A stretch of 40,606 nucleotides of DNA, from contig CALAQT010000357.1 of NCBI GenBank assembly GCA_937888775.1, positions 1-40,606 of the forward strand, given 5' to 3'. Below are positions 33,043-40,606 of this stretch, piece after piece (within the stretch, counting starts at the first letter, position 1; the number at the start of each line of letters is the position of its first letter). Under the pieces are notes generated by a model. That model did not search any database and was not told the origin of the DNA. It worked only from the letters and a program-made list of their open reading frames with translations. This DNA is from an uncultured Actinomycetes bacterium. Its GTDB lineage: Bacteria > Actinomycetota > Thermoleophilia > Solirubrobacterales > Solirubrobacteraceae. A program made the position numbers and the translations under genes.

Positions 33043-34580
33043 GGATTGCTCGGGTTGGCCACGAGCTGTGGGCCGGTGGTCGGATTGCGGCTGAAGGTCT
33101 CACCGGCGGGGACATGCCCACGCCCGGCGAAGGTCGGGCCCTGGTTGCCCGGCGTGTGGGGGTCGATGGCCAGATCACGGTGCAGCGGATCGAACGAGTT
33201 GAGCTTGAGTGGATAGCCGCGCTGGCCGTTCTCGCAGTCGGCGTTACCCTGCTTGTCGATCGCCGCCCCGTAGGTCTGCGCGTGCAGGTACTCGTCGCCG
33301 CCCAGCAGCGAGCTGCTACCGCCGCCGTTGGCGGGCGCCGTGGCGCCGGCCTGACCGACGTTGTTGGGCTGCTGCGGGTTGGCCAGGTTGAACAGAACGC
33401 GCTGGGCGAAGCCGAAGCTGGTCTGCTCCGACAGGTGCTCTGAGAGATAGGTCCAGAAGTAGTTCCAGTCGTCGCACACCGTCTGGTACGGACCCAGGTA
33501 CTTGACCATCGGGTTGAGCGTCGAGACCGTCGAGGTCAGCGCGTTGATCGCGACGTTGGTCCCGGGTGCGAGCGAGAGGTTCTTGAGGGCGACCATCACC
33601 TGCTGCAGGTGCGCATTCAGCGAGGGCGTGCGAGCCAGCGTCCGGGTCCCGACCTCGATCGCCGGGTTGATGTCAGGCAGCGCTGCGCGCAGCTCTACGG
33701 TCGCCGGAGTCAGATTGTTGCCCAGGTTGGTGAGATCGACCAGGAAGGGCTGCTGGACGCGCAGCGAGTTGGTCGTGACGTCCTCGGTCGAGGGCGACTC
33801 GGCGATCGTGGCCTCCAGCGCCCTGGGATCGCGCGAGATCGCCTCAAAGGTGGTCGCCGCGTCGGCCAGCAGGCGCACGTTGGTCTGGGCCAGCGGCGCG
33901 ACGGTGCCCATGAAGCCCTCCAGCGAGGTGAACAGCCGCGTCAGCTGAGTGCTGGGGGCAGACAGATACCGCGCCACCGGCTCCAGGTGGCCCAGCAGCG
34001 CCGGCAGGCTGGCGATCGTGTCGTTGAGCGCCGCCCCACGTCCGGCCAGCGTGTCGCCGAAGCCCACCAGATTCTGCTGGATGGCCGATCTGGTCTTGGG
34101 ATCGAACGCCTGGAACAGATCCTCAAACTGCACCGGCACGCTCGTCCGGGCGATCGACATCGTCGCTCCGTCGGCGAACGCCCGGCGGGCGGTGCCCTTG
34201 TGCAGATCGACGTACTTGAGCCCGAGCAGCGAACGGGGGACGATCTGGGCGGTGGAGTCGAGCGGGACCTTGCCGTAAGCCTGGTCGAGTGACAGCGTGA
34301 GCTGGGCGCCCACCTGACCGCGCGACAGCTGAATCGGCTTCATGTCGGAGATCGTCCCGATCAGGTAGCCGCCCTCACGGACTTCGTCGCCGACGACCAG
34401 ATCAGATCCGCTGGCCATGTCCACCTTGAGCTCACGGGTGGGGACGAACGGCAGCCCGCCGTTGGCGTTGTAGGCCAGGAACATCGCGACCATCGCCACG
34501 AGTACGGTCATCGCGCCGATCAGGACCGGGTTGGCGAAGGCCGACTGCTGCCGGGATCGTCTGTTGTTGTTACTGCTCAC
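33039..34580 (-). CDS. MCE family protein (third of operon)
   Basis: 513 residues from a GTG at 34580 (SSNNNRRSRQQSAFANP). The N-terminal helix is LIGAMTVLVAMVAMFLAY. The MCE domain includes ELKVDMASGSDLVVGDEV and GYLIGTISDMKPIQL, then RSLLGLKYVDLHKG. The C-terminal part ends in a Pro/Asn-rich stretch. The GTG overlaps the stop of the second gene (GTGA, 34577-34580). The frame stays open to 35192 upstream, but that part is an Arg/His-rich shadow of the second gene. It overlaps the fourth gene by 4 bp. Confidence 0.9.
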   Translation of the reverse strand: MSSNNNRRSRQQSAFANPVLIGAMTVLVAMVAMFLAYNANGGLPFVPTRELKVDMASGSDLVVGDEVREGGYLIGTISDMKPIQLSRGQVGAQLTLSLDQAYGKVPLDSTAQIVPRSLLGLKYVDLHKGTARRAFADGATMSIARTSVPVQFEDLFQAFDPKTRSAIQQNLVGFGDTLAGRGAALNDTIASLPALLGHLEPVARYLSAPSTQLTRLFTSLEGFMGTVAPLAQTNVRLLADAATTFEAISRDPRALEATIAESPSTEDVTTNSLRVQQPFLVDLTNLGNNLTPATVELRAALPDINPAIEVGTRTLARTPSLNAHLQQVMVALKNLSLAPGTNVAINALTSTVSTLNPMVKYLGPYQTVCDDWNYFWTYLSEHLSEQTSFGFAQRVLFNLANPQQPNNVGQAGATAPANGGGSSSLLGGDEYLHAQTYGAAIDKQGNADCENGQRGYPLKLNSFDPLHRDLAIDPHTPGNQGPTFAGRGHVPAGETFSRNPTTGPQLVANPSNP

Positions 34581-36376
34581 GGCGCCAGTAGGTAGTTGAG
34601 GAGCTGCTGCGTCTGGCCACCGGAGGACGAGCCGGTGGAACCCGAGGACCCGGTGCCGGTGGAACCCGAGGACCCGGTGCCGGTGAAGCCCGAGGCGCCC
34701 GGCGACGCGCTCGCGGCCGAGCTGCCGCTTGCTGTCGACGAGCCGCCGCCCCCCAACAGCGACAGGATCGAGCTGACCGTGCTCTGCAGCTGCGACGACG
34801 GCGTGGAGGTCGTGCCGGCGCTGCCGGCACGCGTCGACACGGCCGCCCCGCTCGTCGTGCCGGTTCCCGTGGTGGTAGTGGTGGCGGAACCAGTGGTAGT
34901 GGCGGTACCAGTGGTGGTGATCGCCGTAGTCGTCGTGGGGGCCTTGGCGAAGCTTGAAGACGAGGTCTGGCTGGCCAGGTCGGCGACCGTCAACTTCGAC
35001 GCGCTGGTCGTGGGACCGGTCTGACCCGAAGGCGCGCCGCCGGGATCGGGGACCGCGGCACTCGGGTTCGAGGGATCGGTCTCGTTTACGCCGGGCTGGT
35101 TGGGACCCAGCCACGAATAGCACTGGCGGTACTGCGAGCCGTAGGCGTTCAGCGCCATCGCCACGGTCGCGGGCGTGGCGTAGGACGAGCACATCTTGGA
35201 GAAGAACGCGTCGACGGCCAGGAAGTGACCCAGCGGGCCGAAGGCGTTGATCGCCAGCGTTTGGTTGAAGACGTATCCGAGCAGCGCCTGCAGCCCGGAG
35301 AAGCCCTGGCCGCCGGGACTGCGGGGATCCCGTTCCACTGCGCGCTTCTGGGTGTCCAGATCCTGGAGCACGATCGCCAGGTTCTGGGCCAGCTCAGGCG
35401 TCGGCTTGGCGAACATGTTCAGCGCGGCGACCGTCGGAGCAGCTGCCTGCACGGCGGTCTTGCCGGTCACCGACGCCTGGCCGAGCGACTTCAGGGCGGG
35501 CCGGGCCGAGCGTGAGAAGTTCGGCAGATCGGCGAACAGGCGGTGGATCTGGCCAGAGGCGGCGTTGAGGTTGTTGACGACCGGCTGGTTGGCGGTGACC
35601 GCCGCCCCGAGCTTGGCCAGCGCCGGCCGCGCCTGCGCCAGCAGCCCCGGCAGATTGTGCAGCGTCAGCTTGAGGTTGCCCTGCTGGGTGGCCGTGTCGC
35701 TGGCGACGTTGTTGGCCTCGGTGATGAAGCGCTCCACCGTACCGGTGTTGTTGGCCAGTGCGGTGACGACGGTGTTGGAGTCCCGGGTCAGGTTCTGCAG
35801 CGTGGTCGAGTCGTTGCCCAGCAGATTGAGCAGGCTGTCGGTCTCAGTCAGCGCGGGCACAGCCCGCTGCAAGGCGGCCTGAAGATCGCCTGAACGGCCC
35901 GCGGCAGCGGCGCCCAGTTCATTGATGATCAGCGTCAGGCGCTCGCGGTAGGGCATTCGCATCACGTCCTGCAGCAGATCCCCAGGGATCGTGGACTGCG
36001 TGTGGGAGACCGGGATTGTGCTCCCTGGTGCCAGCACCTTGCCGGTGGTGCCCGGATTGCAGTCGATGAAGTACTCGCCGATCAACGACTCCGGGCGAGA
36101 CTGGCAGAACGCATCGGTATGGAAGGAGCCGAAGCCGCCGCGGTTGACCGAGACCGTAACGACGGCATTCAGCGTCTTCTGGTTAAGGTTGATCGCATCG
36201 ATCGTCCCCACCGGTACGCCCGCCACCTTGAAGTCGGCTCCGGTGACGAGGCCGAACGCGTTGTCGAGGTCGATCTTGTAGGTGCCGGCCGGGTTCCCGC
36301 TCGATGCACCGACGGCCAGGAAGATGAACGCGCCGGCGCTCAGCAGGATGCAGGCGCTGAGGAGGATCCGCTTCAT
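34577..36376 (-). CDS. MCE family protein with long Ser/Thr/Gly-rich tail (second of operon)
   Basis: 599 residues, the longest of the set. The N-terminal hydrophobic segment (ILLSACILLSAGAFIFLAVG) could be an anchor or signal. The MCE domain has YKIDLDNAFGLVTGADFKV and AGVPVGTIDAINL. The helical region is followed by CSSYATPATVAMALNAYG. The last 150 residues are low complexity: TTTTAITTTGTATTTGS and repeats of TGTGSSGS encoded by 24-bp tandem units (34631-34694). Such tails may span the cell wall. ATGA overlap with the first gene (36373-36376), GTGA overlap with the third. Confidence 0.9.
   Translation of the reverse strand: MKRILLSACILLSAGAFIFLAVGASSGNPAGTYKIDLDNAFGLVTGADFKVAGVPVGTIDAINLNQKTLNAVVTVSVNRGGFGSFHTDAFCQSRPESLIGEYFIDCNPGTTGKVLAPGSTIPVSHTQSTIPGDLLQDVMRMPYRERLTLIINELGAAAAGRSGDLQAALQRAVPALTETDSLLNLLGNDSTTLQNLTRDSNTVVTALANNTGTVERFITEANNVASDTATQQGNLKLTLHNLPGLLAQARPALAKLGAAVTANQPVVNNLNAASGQIHRLFADLPNFSRSARPALKSLGQASVTGKTAVQAAAPTVAALNMFAKPTPELAQNLAIVLQDLDTQKRAVERDPRSPGGQGFSGLQALLGYVFNQTLAINAFGPLGHFLAVDAFFSKMCSSYATPATVAMALNAYGSQYRQCYSWLGPNQPGVNETDPSNPSAAVPDPGGAPSGQTGPTTSASKLTVADLASQTSSSSFAKAPTTTTAITTTGTATTTGSATTTTTGTGTTSGAAVSTRAGSAGTTSTPSSQLQSTVSSILSLLGGGGSSTASGSSAASASPGASGFTGTGSSGSTGTGSSGSTGSSSGGQTQQLLNYLLAP
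34631..34694 (-). repeat. 24-bp tandem repeat in the tail of the second MCE gene
   Basis: About 2.7 units starting GCCGGTGGAACCCGAGG run from 34631, encoding TGTGSSGS on the minus strand. Confidence 0.8.
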
Positions 36377-37845
36377 TTGCCAGTCGGAACCTCGTTGGGA
36401 TTACACGGGAAGCCGCTCTCCGGGTAGTAGACCGCGCCGCGCTCCATCGAGCCGGGGCAGCGGTCGCCCTGCTCGCTGGTCACCAGGCCGGTGGCGCTCG
36501 GGGTGCCGCTGGTCGTGCCGGTGCCGCCGCCCAGGACGCCTCCGGTCACTGGGCCGAGCAGGGCCGTGCCGAAGGCATAGACCCCGCGCAGTGCCGTTCC
36601 CGGGCCGGTCAACAGGGTCGGGAGCAGATTCAACACCCCGTTCTCCAGGCTGCCGATGCCGATGACCGGCGCGATGCGGCTGGAGCCGCCGTTGGCGTCG
36701 ATGACCCCCGGGTGGGTGTAGCCCTCGAACCAGCCGGTCAGATCGACCGCGTACGGACGGGCCGTGGCCAGCTCCGGGGTTGAATCGTTGAGCGCGAGCT
36801 TCGACTGGTTGAACGCCCCGGGCCGCAGCTTGCCGTCGGCCTGGATGTTGCGGACGGTGGCGTTCGCCAGCGGTACTCCGAGCTTGACCAGCTCGGTCAG
36901 ATCGTTGTTGGCGCCCGGCCGGCTGATGATCCTCGAGAGGTCCTGGACGGTGGGGACTGAGTCCTGCGCCAGCGGCTTGAGCTGCACGAGCAGCTTCTGG
37001 AGCTTGGGCGCGACAGGCTTCGCGTCGTCGACCAGCGGCTTGAGGTCGTCCAGCGCGTTGCGCAGGTTGACGAACGTCGTATTGGCCAGGCGCATGAAGC
37101 CCGGCAGCCGCTGCAGCGACTGCGCCAGCGGAACCCGCTCGGCGGCCAGCGCCTGGGTAGTCGTCGACAGATGCGAGATCAGGCCACTGAGATCACCGCC
37201 GCGCTGGGCGACGTCGGTGACCAGGTGGTCGGTCTTGACGATGAAGTTGGTGAACGCATCGGTGTTGCGGTTCAGTTCGCTGAACAGCATGCTCGACGAT
37301 ACGATCGCCGGGTTGAGGTACGCCCAGGCCCGCTGCGCGATCTGGCCCTGGCCTGAGTACTGGGATGCCGAGCCCTGGAATAGGTCCTGCAGACCCTTGC
37401 GCGTCGGGGCGTCAAGCGTGTTGAACAGTTGGTCGAGGTCGACCGCGCTGTTCGTGCTCTGGGTGCCGATAACCCCGTTGTCAGGGATCGACGCCCCGTT
37501 AGCGCCGCCCAGCCGCAGGTCGACGTATCGGTTGGCAATGCCCGACAGCGATGCCTGACGGACGGTCGCCTCGGTTCCATCACGCAGTGGGTCATACAGC
37601 TTGTTGGTGATGCTCAGCGTCAGCTGCGCCTCGCCGTTGGCTGTCAGCGAGATGTTGGACACGGTCCCGATCGGGTTGCCGGCGACCTGCACCTGATCGC
37701 CGCTGACGATCTGGCTGGCATCCTGGAAGATCGCTTTGACCTGATACGTGCTCCCGCCGGAGAGCACGATCACGACCACAGCGATAAGCGCGACCGCGAT
37801 TGCCGCCGTAGCGGCAACCCGGCCGATCACAGATGAGTTTCGCAC
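36373..37845 (-). CDS. MCE family protein (first of operon)
   Basis: 490 residues. The N-terminal helix is AATAAIAVALIAVVVIVLSG. The MCE domain is clear: YQVKAIFQDASQIVSGDQV and AGNPIGTVSNISLT, then LSGIANRYVDLRLGG. The remaining part is mostly helical and ends in CPGSMERGAVYYPESGFPC, which would be outside the cell. The GTG at 37845 gives MRNSSVIG. A strong GGAGGAG lies about 20 nt upstream of it, too far for that GTG but well spaced for an in-frame ATT, so the start is uncertain by six codons. A TTGACA promoter precedes the gene. No yrbE permease genes lie upstream; the next gene is tRNA-Leu. Confidence 0.9.
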   Translation of the reverse strand: MRNSSVIGRVAATAAIAVALIAVVVIVLSGGSTYQVKAIFQDASQIVSGDQVQVAGNPIGTVSNISLTANGEAQLTLSITNKLYDPLRDGTEATVRQASLSGIANRYVDLRLGGANGASIPDNGVIGTQSTNSAVDLDQLFNTLDAPTRKGLQDLFQGSASQYSGQGQIAQRAWAYLNPAIVSSSMLFSELNRNTDAFTNFIVKTDHLVTDVAQRGGDLSGLISHLSTTTQALAAERVPLAQSLQRLPGFMRLANTTFVNLRNALDDLKPLVDDAKPVAPKLQKLLVQLKPLAQDSVPTVQDLSRIISRPGANNDLTELVKLGVPLANATVRNIQADGKLRPGAFNQSKLALNDSTPELATARPYAVDLTGWFEGYTHPGVIDANGGSSRIAPVIGIGSLENGVLNLLPTLLTGPGTALRGVYAFGTALLGPVTGGVLGGGTGTTSGTPSATGLVTSEQGDRCPGSMERGAVYYPESGFPCNPNEVPTGK

Positions 37846-37918
37846 CGCCGTGACCTGTCCAATCGTTCTCCTCCCGCGCGGGGATGGGGGTCAGATCCCC
37901 AACGCGAAGCATCAGCGA

Positions 37919-37947
37919 AGCTACCAAGGGCCTCATTGCACTGTCAA
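37919..37947 (-). promoter_or_regulatory. Candidate promoter of the mce operon
   Basis: A consensus -35 TTGACA (minus strand, 37947-37942) is followed after 17 to 18 bp by GTAGCT/TAGCTT as a weak -10. It lies about 75 bp before the first MCE start and 40 bp from the divergent tRNA gene. Confidence 0.45.
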
Positions 37948-37986
37948 TTAGGAACTGGTGCCCGGAGGCGGTAGCGTTTCCTCAGA

Positions 37987-38072
37987 GCCCGGGTGGTGGA
38001 ATTTGGTCAGACACGGTCGCCTTAAGAGCGACTGCCCTTTGCGGCGTGAGGGTTCGAGTCCCTCCCCGGGTA
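37987..38072 (+). tRNA. tRNA-Leu, anticodon UAA
   Basis: 86 nt class II tRNA. The acceptor GCCCGGG pairs with CCCGGGT (terminal G-U). The anticodon stem GTCGC/GCGAC closes the loop CTTAAGA with anticodon TAA. A long variable arm follows, and the T arm is GAGGG-TTCGAGT-CCCTC. CCA is not encoded. It is divergent from the mce operon. Confidence 0.95.
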
Positions 38073-38203
38073 TCGAGCGGTTCCTGGCGGTGCCAGCGCC
38101 CGACCGGTCCGCCATATAGATGGCCAATACCGTCGGCAAAAGCGCAACTTTTGCGCTGCTACGGTGTCGAACGTCTAGGCGACTAATCTCGCCACCGCCC
38201 CCA

Positions 38204-39991
38204 ATGGAAGTCTCTGCGCTCAAATACTCTGGTGGGATCGGATTGCACGGGCGGCCAACGCTGCTGAGGCTGCAGTCCGACGAACGGCTGGTCGCTTACC
38301 TGCGTAAGGGCAACACGGCGGCCTTTGAGGTCCTGGTGGCGCGGTACGAGTCACGGCTGCAGGCGTTCTGCCGCCATCTGCTGGGCTCACGTGAGGATGC
38401 CGAGGATGTCCTGCAGGAGGTGCTGGCGGCGGCGTTCAACGCGATCCTCGCCGATGACCGGCCGATCAACGTCAGACCGTGGCTGTACCGGATCGCGCGC
38501 AACCGAAGCCTCAATCATCTGCGCCGGATCCAGGCCGTCGGCGTGGACTCGATGGACATCCACTTGTCCGAGAATGGGGCCAGCACCGCCGACAAGGTGC
38601 ACGAGCGGGAGGAGTTTCGGCTGCTGGTGGGCGACATCCACGGGCTGCCAGAAACACAGAAGACCGCGCTGGTGCTCCGCGAGATGGATGCCTTGTCCTA
38701 CGAGCAGATCGCCGAGGCAATGGAGACGACGGTGCCGAGCGTCAAGTCGCTGCTCGTGCGCGCGCGTGTTTCGCTGGCCGAGGCGGCTGAGGCGCGCCTG
38801 CTGTCCTGCGACGAGGTACGGATCGAGCTAGGGGAAGTGGCAGAGGGGCTGCGGCGGCGACCGAGCCCGCTGGTCCGCCGCCATCTGCGCGGCTGCGAGC
38901 GCTGCAGCACCTTCCGCACTCAGCTCAAACACACCAACCGGGCACTGGCGGCGCTGCTGCCGATCGGTCCGCTTGTCCTGCTGCGGAAGTTCGCGCTGCT
39001 GCACCTGAGCCATTCGGCCGGAGCGGGCTCGGGCGCGACCGCCGCCAGCTCGAGCGCCGCGGGCGGAGGGGCCGCAGGCGCTGGCGCGGCGGGCTCGACC
39101 GCAGTCGTGGGTACGACGATCGCCGCCGGATCGGCGACCAGCAGCTTCGTGTCGGCCAGCATCGGTGCGCTCGCCACCAAGGCGGCCGCGGGTCTGGCCG
39201 CCGCTGCACTGGTGACCGCGGGAGCGGTCGAGGTCGATCATTCCAGCCATGTCCGCCGCCACACCCCTCACCCGGCCGCCATCGCCGCCGTCCAGCCCGT
39301 CGTGGCCGTCGCGCCTCCGGCCAACGTGGTCGTGGCAACTTCGGTACGGCCGGCACGGCGCGTGATACGCAAGCGCGACGACACGGCGACGCCCACCCAG
39401 ACGGTCAAGCTGGCGCGGGTCACCACCGCGACCAGCAAGGGCGCAGCCGCCAACACCAAGTCGCTGCCGGGCAAGACGGTCGCCCCGCTGCCCAACAAGC
39501 CCACCCCGCCCCAGGGCCGGACCCAGACGCAGTCCGATCCGACGGTGCTGCCGCCGGCCGCCACCCCCGCGCCCGAGCCCCCGACGGCTGGTCCGGTCGA
39601 CGCCGCCCCGGTCGCGGCGGCGGGAACCGCGGGCGTCACGGCCGGGACGGGAGCTCCGGGCGACACCTCTTCACCGACCGGCAGCCCGCTGCCGGCGTCC
39701 GGGACCGGCACGCCGACGGGTGACGGGCCGGGCTCTCCCAGCTCGGGCTCGACCACTCCCAGCTCGGGCTCGACCACCCCCAGCTCGGGCTCGACCACCC
39801 CCAGCTCGGGCTCGGCCTCCGGATCTGGCCCGACGGGCGACGGCCCGCCCGGGCCAGGTGCTCCGAGCGGCGGGGACTCAGACGCATCCGGCGCCGCCAG
39901 CGGCCCGGGGGACACCCTGCCAATCGGTCCGATCGGCACACCGCCCAACGAGGTCAACTCCGGGCCACCGGCCGCGCAGATCCAGCCATAG
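38204..39991 (+). CDS. ECF-type sigma factor fused to a zinc-binding anti-sigma-like region, weak membrane helix and Pro/Ser/Thr-rich tail
   Basis: 595 residues. Sigma region 2 spans about 25-110 (FEVLVARYESRLQAF, DAEDVLQEVL, PWLYRIARNRSLNHLRR) and region 4 about 145-192 (TALVLREMDALSYEQIAEAM, SVKSLLVRARVSL). A ZAS-like zinc motif follows: Cys202, then His227-x3-Cys231-x2-Cys234 in RRHLRGCERC. Residues 326-344 (AAAGLAAAALVTAGAVEV region) form a weak membrane segment. The last 250 residues are Pro/Ser/Thr/Gly-rich with SSGSTTP repeats and would lie outside if the helix inserts. One chain thus carries a sigma factor and the elements of its own membrane-bound anti-sigma factor. The ATG at 38204 is preferred; an earlier frame start at 38120 has no support. 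Target promoters are unknown. Confidence 0.88.
   Translation: MEVSALKYSGGIGLHGRPTLLRLQSDERLVAYLRKGNTAAFEVLVARYESRLQAFCRHLLGSREDAEDVLQEVLAAAFNAILADDRPINVRPWLYRIARNRSLNHLRRIQAVGVDSMDIHLSENGASTADKVHEREEFRLLVGDIHGLPETQKTALVLREMDALSYEQIAEAMETTVPSVKSLLVRARVSLAEAAEARLLSCDEVRIELGEVAEGLRRRPSPLVRRHLRGCERCSTFRTQLKHTNRALAALLPIGPLVLLRKFALLHLSHSAGAGSGATAASSSAAGGGAAGAGAAGSTAVVGTTIAAGSATSSFVSASIGALATKAAAGLAAAALVTAGAVEVDHSSHVRRHTPHPAAIAAVQPVVAVAPPANVVVATSVRPARRVIRKRDDTATPTQTVKLARVTTATSKGAAANTKSLPGKTVAPLPNKPTPPQGRTQTQSDPTVLPPAATPAPEPPTAGPVDAAPVAAAGTAGVTAGTGAPGDTSSPTGSPLPASGTGTPTGDGPGSPSSGSTTPSSGSTTPSSGSTTPSSGSASGSGPTGDGPPGPGAPSGGDSDASGAASGPGDTLPIGPIGTPPNEVNSGPPAAQIQP
39737..39820 (+). repeat. 21-bp tandem repeat (4 units) in the sigma-factor tail
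   Basis: Four units of CCCAGCTCGGGCTCGACCAC plus one base encode the repeated SSGSTTP of the predicted extracytoplasmic tail. Confidence 0.85.
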
Positions 39992-40006
39992 TGGTTCCAC
40001 TTAGCG

Positions 40007-40336
40007 TTGATCGAGTTTGAGCAGTTCCAGGCCGTCGACATGCGCGTCGGCCGAGTCACGGCGGTGGACGACTTCCCGCAGGCGCGCAAACCGGCCTGGA
40101 AGCTGACGATCGATTTCGGGCCCGAGATCGGGGTCAAGCGCTCCTCGGCCCAGATCGCCCACTACTCGCGTGAGGAGCTCGAGGGGACGCTGGTCGTGGC
40201 GGTCGTCAACTTCCCGCCCCGGCAGATCGGTCCCGTCTCATCCGAGGTGCTCGTGCTCGGCGCCCTCGACGAAGAGCGGGGCATCGTACTGCTGCGTCCC
40301 GACCGGGGAGCAGAGCCGGGCTCGCGAATCGGCTGA
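40007..40336 (+). CDS. csaA: CsaA-like tRNA-binding domain protein
   Basis: 109 residues, full length for CsaA, an OB-fold protein related to the C-terminal domain of MetRS and reported as a chaperone or tRNA binder. Family marks are FQAVDMRVGRVTAVDDFPQA, WKLTIDFGPEIGVKRSSAQI and VVNFPPRQIGPVSSEVLVLG. The start is a TTG at 40007; no ATG or GTG is in a better place. It lies 15 bp after the sigma-factor stop on the same strand and may be co-transcribed. Confidence 0.9.
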   Translation: MIEFEQFQAVDMRVGRVTAVDDFPQARKPAWKLTIDFGPEIGVKRSSAQIAHYSREELEGTLVVAVVNFPPRQIGPVSSEVLVLGALDEERGIVLLRPDRGAEPGSRIG

Positions 40337-40357
40337 CCGATCCACTGGGCGGATCGG
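40337..40357. terminator. Hairpin between convergent csaA and the right-edge gene
   Basis: CCGATCC and GGATCGG form a 7-bp stem in the 22-bp gap between the convergent stops. No clear T-run. Confidence 0.4.
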
Positions 40358-40358
40358 C

Positions 40359-40606
40359 TCAGGGACCAGGTGCCACGCCGATGATGAGCTTGCCGGCAAC
40401 CCGGTTGTCGACCACCACGGAGTAGGTCCCCGGCGGGGTTCCCCTGAGCAGCGCGCGGGTCGGCGTCCCGGGGCGCACGGTGGCCAGATACCCGTGCGGG
40501 GTTTTCAACTCAAAAGTGTGCGCGCTACCGTCCTTGGAGGTCACCGTTAGACCGAAGTTACCTGGCCTAGCACTGATCTGAGGGCCGCGATCCCTTGTGG
40601 TTGTTG
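40359..40606 (-). CDS. C-terminal part of a probable secreted beta-sandwich/cupredoxin-like protein (runs off right edge)
   Basis: The frame is open to the window edge, giving about 81 residues: RPGNFGLTVTSKDGSAHTF, then TPHGYLATVRPGTPTRALL, and the end GTYSVVVDNRVAGKLIIGV. The alternating pattern and the PGTYS turn resemble the C-terminal half of cupredoxin-like domains, but the copper ligands are not visible in this part. The N terminus with any signal peptide lies outside. Family assignment is tentative. Confidence 0.5.
   Translation of the reverse strand, partial: TTTRDRGPQISARPGNFGLTVTSKDGSAHTFELKTPHGYLATVRPGTPTRALLRGTPPGTYSVVVDNRVAGKLIIGVAPGP

Noticed and set aside
34581..35192. N-terminal extension of the third MCE protein
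   Set aside because: It overlaps the second MCE gene in another frame and lacks family features; the GTG at 34580 with GTGA overlap and an N-terminal helix is the better start.
37987..38072. tRNA-Leu as an integration site for a mobile element carrying the mce operon
   Set aside because: No integrase, no direct repeat of the tRNA 3' end and no change in base composition were seen.
38141..38157. AGCGCAA/TTGCGCT hairpin as terminator after the tRNA
   Set aside because: No T-run on the plus strand and only a 7-bp stem; too weak to list as a feature.

Overview
The window is high-GC DNA with tightly packed genes, GTG and TTG starts, ATGA/GTGA overlaps, a six-gene mce operon and a sigma factor fused to a zinc-binding anti-sigma-like region. 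This suggests a soil actinobacterium, probably class Thermoleophilia (Solirubrobacterales-like). The assignment is inferred from gene content and style; no rRNA or phylogenetic marker is present.

Layout. 1-5289 (minus): a branched-chain amino acid ABC transporter in transcription order livK, livH, livM, livG, livF; livF runs off the left edge. 5353-6678 (minus): a bicupin protein and an OsmC-type peroxiredoxin, divergent from a cysteine desulfurase-like PLP enzyme (6874-8058, plus). 8114-9996: a protein that may belong to the tryptophan dioxygenase-like heme enzymes, divergent from an EamA exporter. 9980-14522 (minus): an SDR, then a coupled operon of aldo/keto reductase, ornithine cyclodeaminase-like, threonine dehydratase-like and tryptophan 2,3-dioxygenase-like genes. 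14653-16395 (minus): a Cys-rich secreted protein gene broken by two frameshifts. 16597-19681 (minus): a LinE/PcpA-like ring-cleaving dioxygenase, a MetE-like methyltransferase and a polysaccharide deacetylase. 19833-22354 (plus): an MFS drug exporter and an exopolyphosphatase. 22645-26861 (minus): a TPP-dependent enzyme, a BrkB/YihY membrane protein and a membrane-bound adenylate cyclase. 26919-28374: a DsbA-like oxidoreductase divergent from an HxlR regulator. 28498-37845 (minus): six consecutive MCE proteins joined by start/stop overlaps. 37987-38072: tRNA-Leu(UAA). 38204-40606: the sigma/anti-sigma fusion, a CsaA-like protein and the 3' end of a secreted protein.

How the genes fit together. 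Amino-acid uptake (Liv) and amino-acid catabolism (KynA-like, dehydratase and cyclodeaminase) dominate the left half. The right half is envelope-related: an MCE lipid-transfer set with no YrbE permease or ATPase beside it, a predicted membrane-tethered sigma factor, a cyclase and BrkB.

The most unusual signal is a recurring one. Short tandem duplications sit exactly on gene starts or stops: 29-bp units at the livF start and at the cyclodeaminase/dehydratase junction, 15-bp units between livM and livG, a 27-bp unit at the ppx 3' end, and a 17-bp repeat carrying the stop codon of the TPP enzyme. At three operon junctions the duplications create mini-ORFs that end on, next to, or a few bases past the next gene's start, so translational coupling could be preserved.
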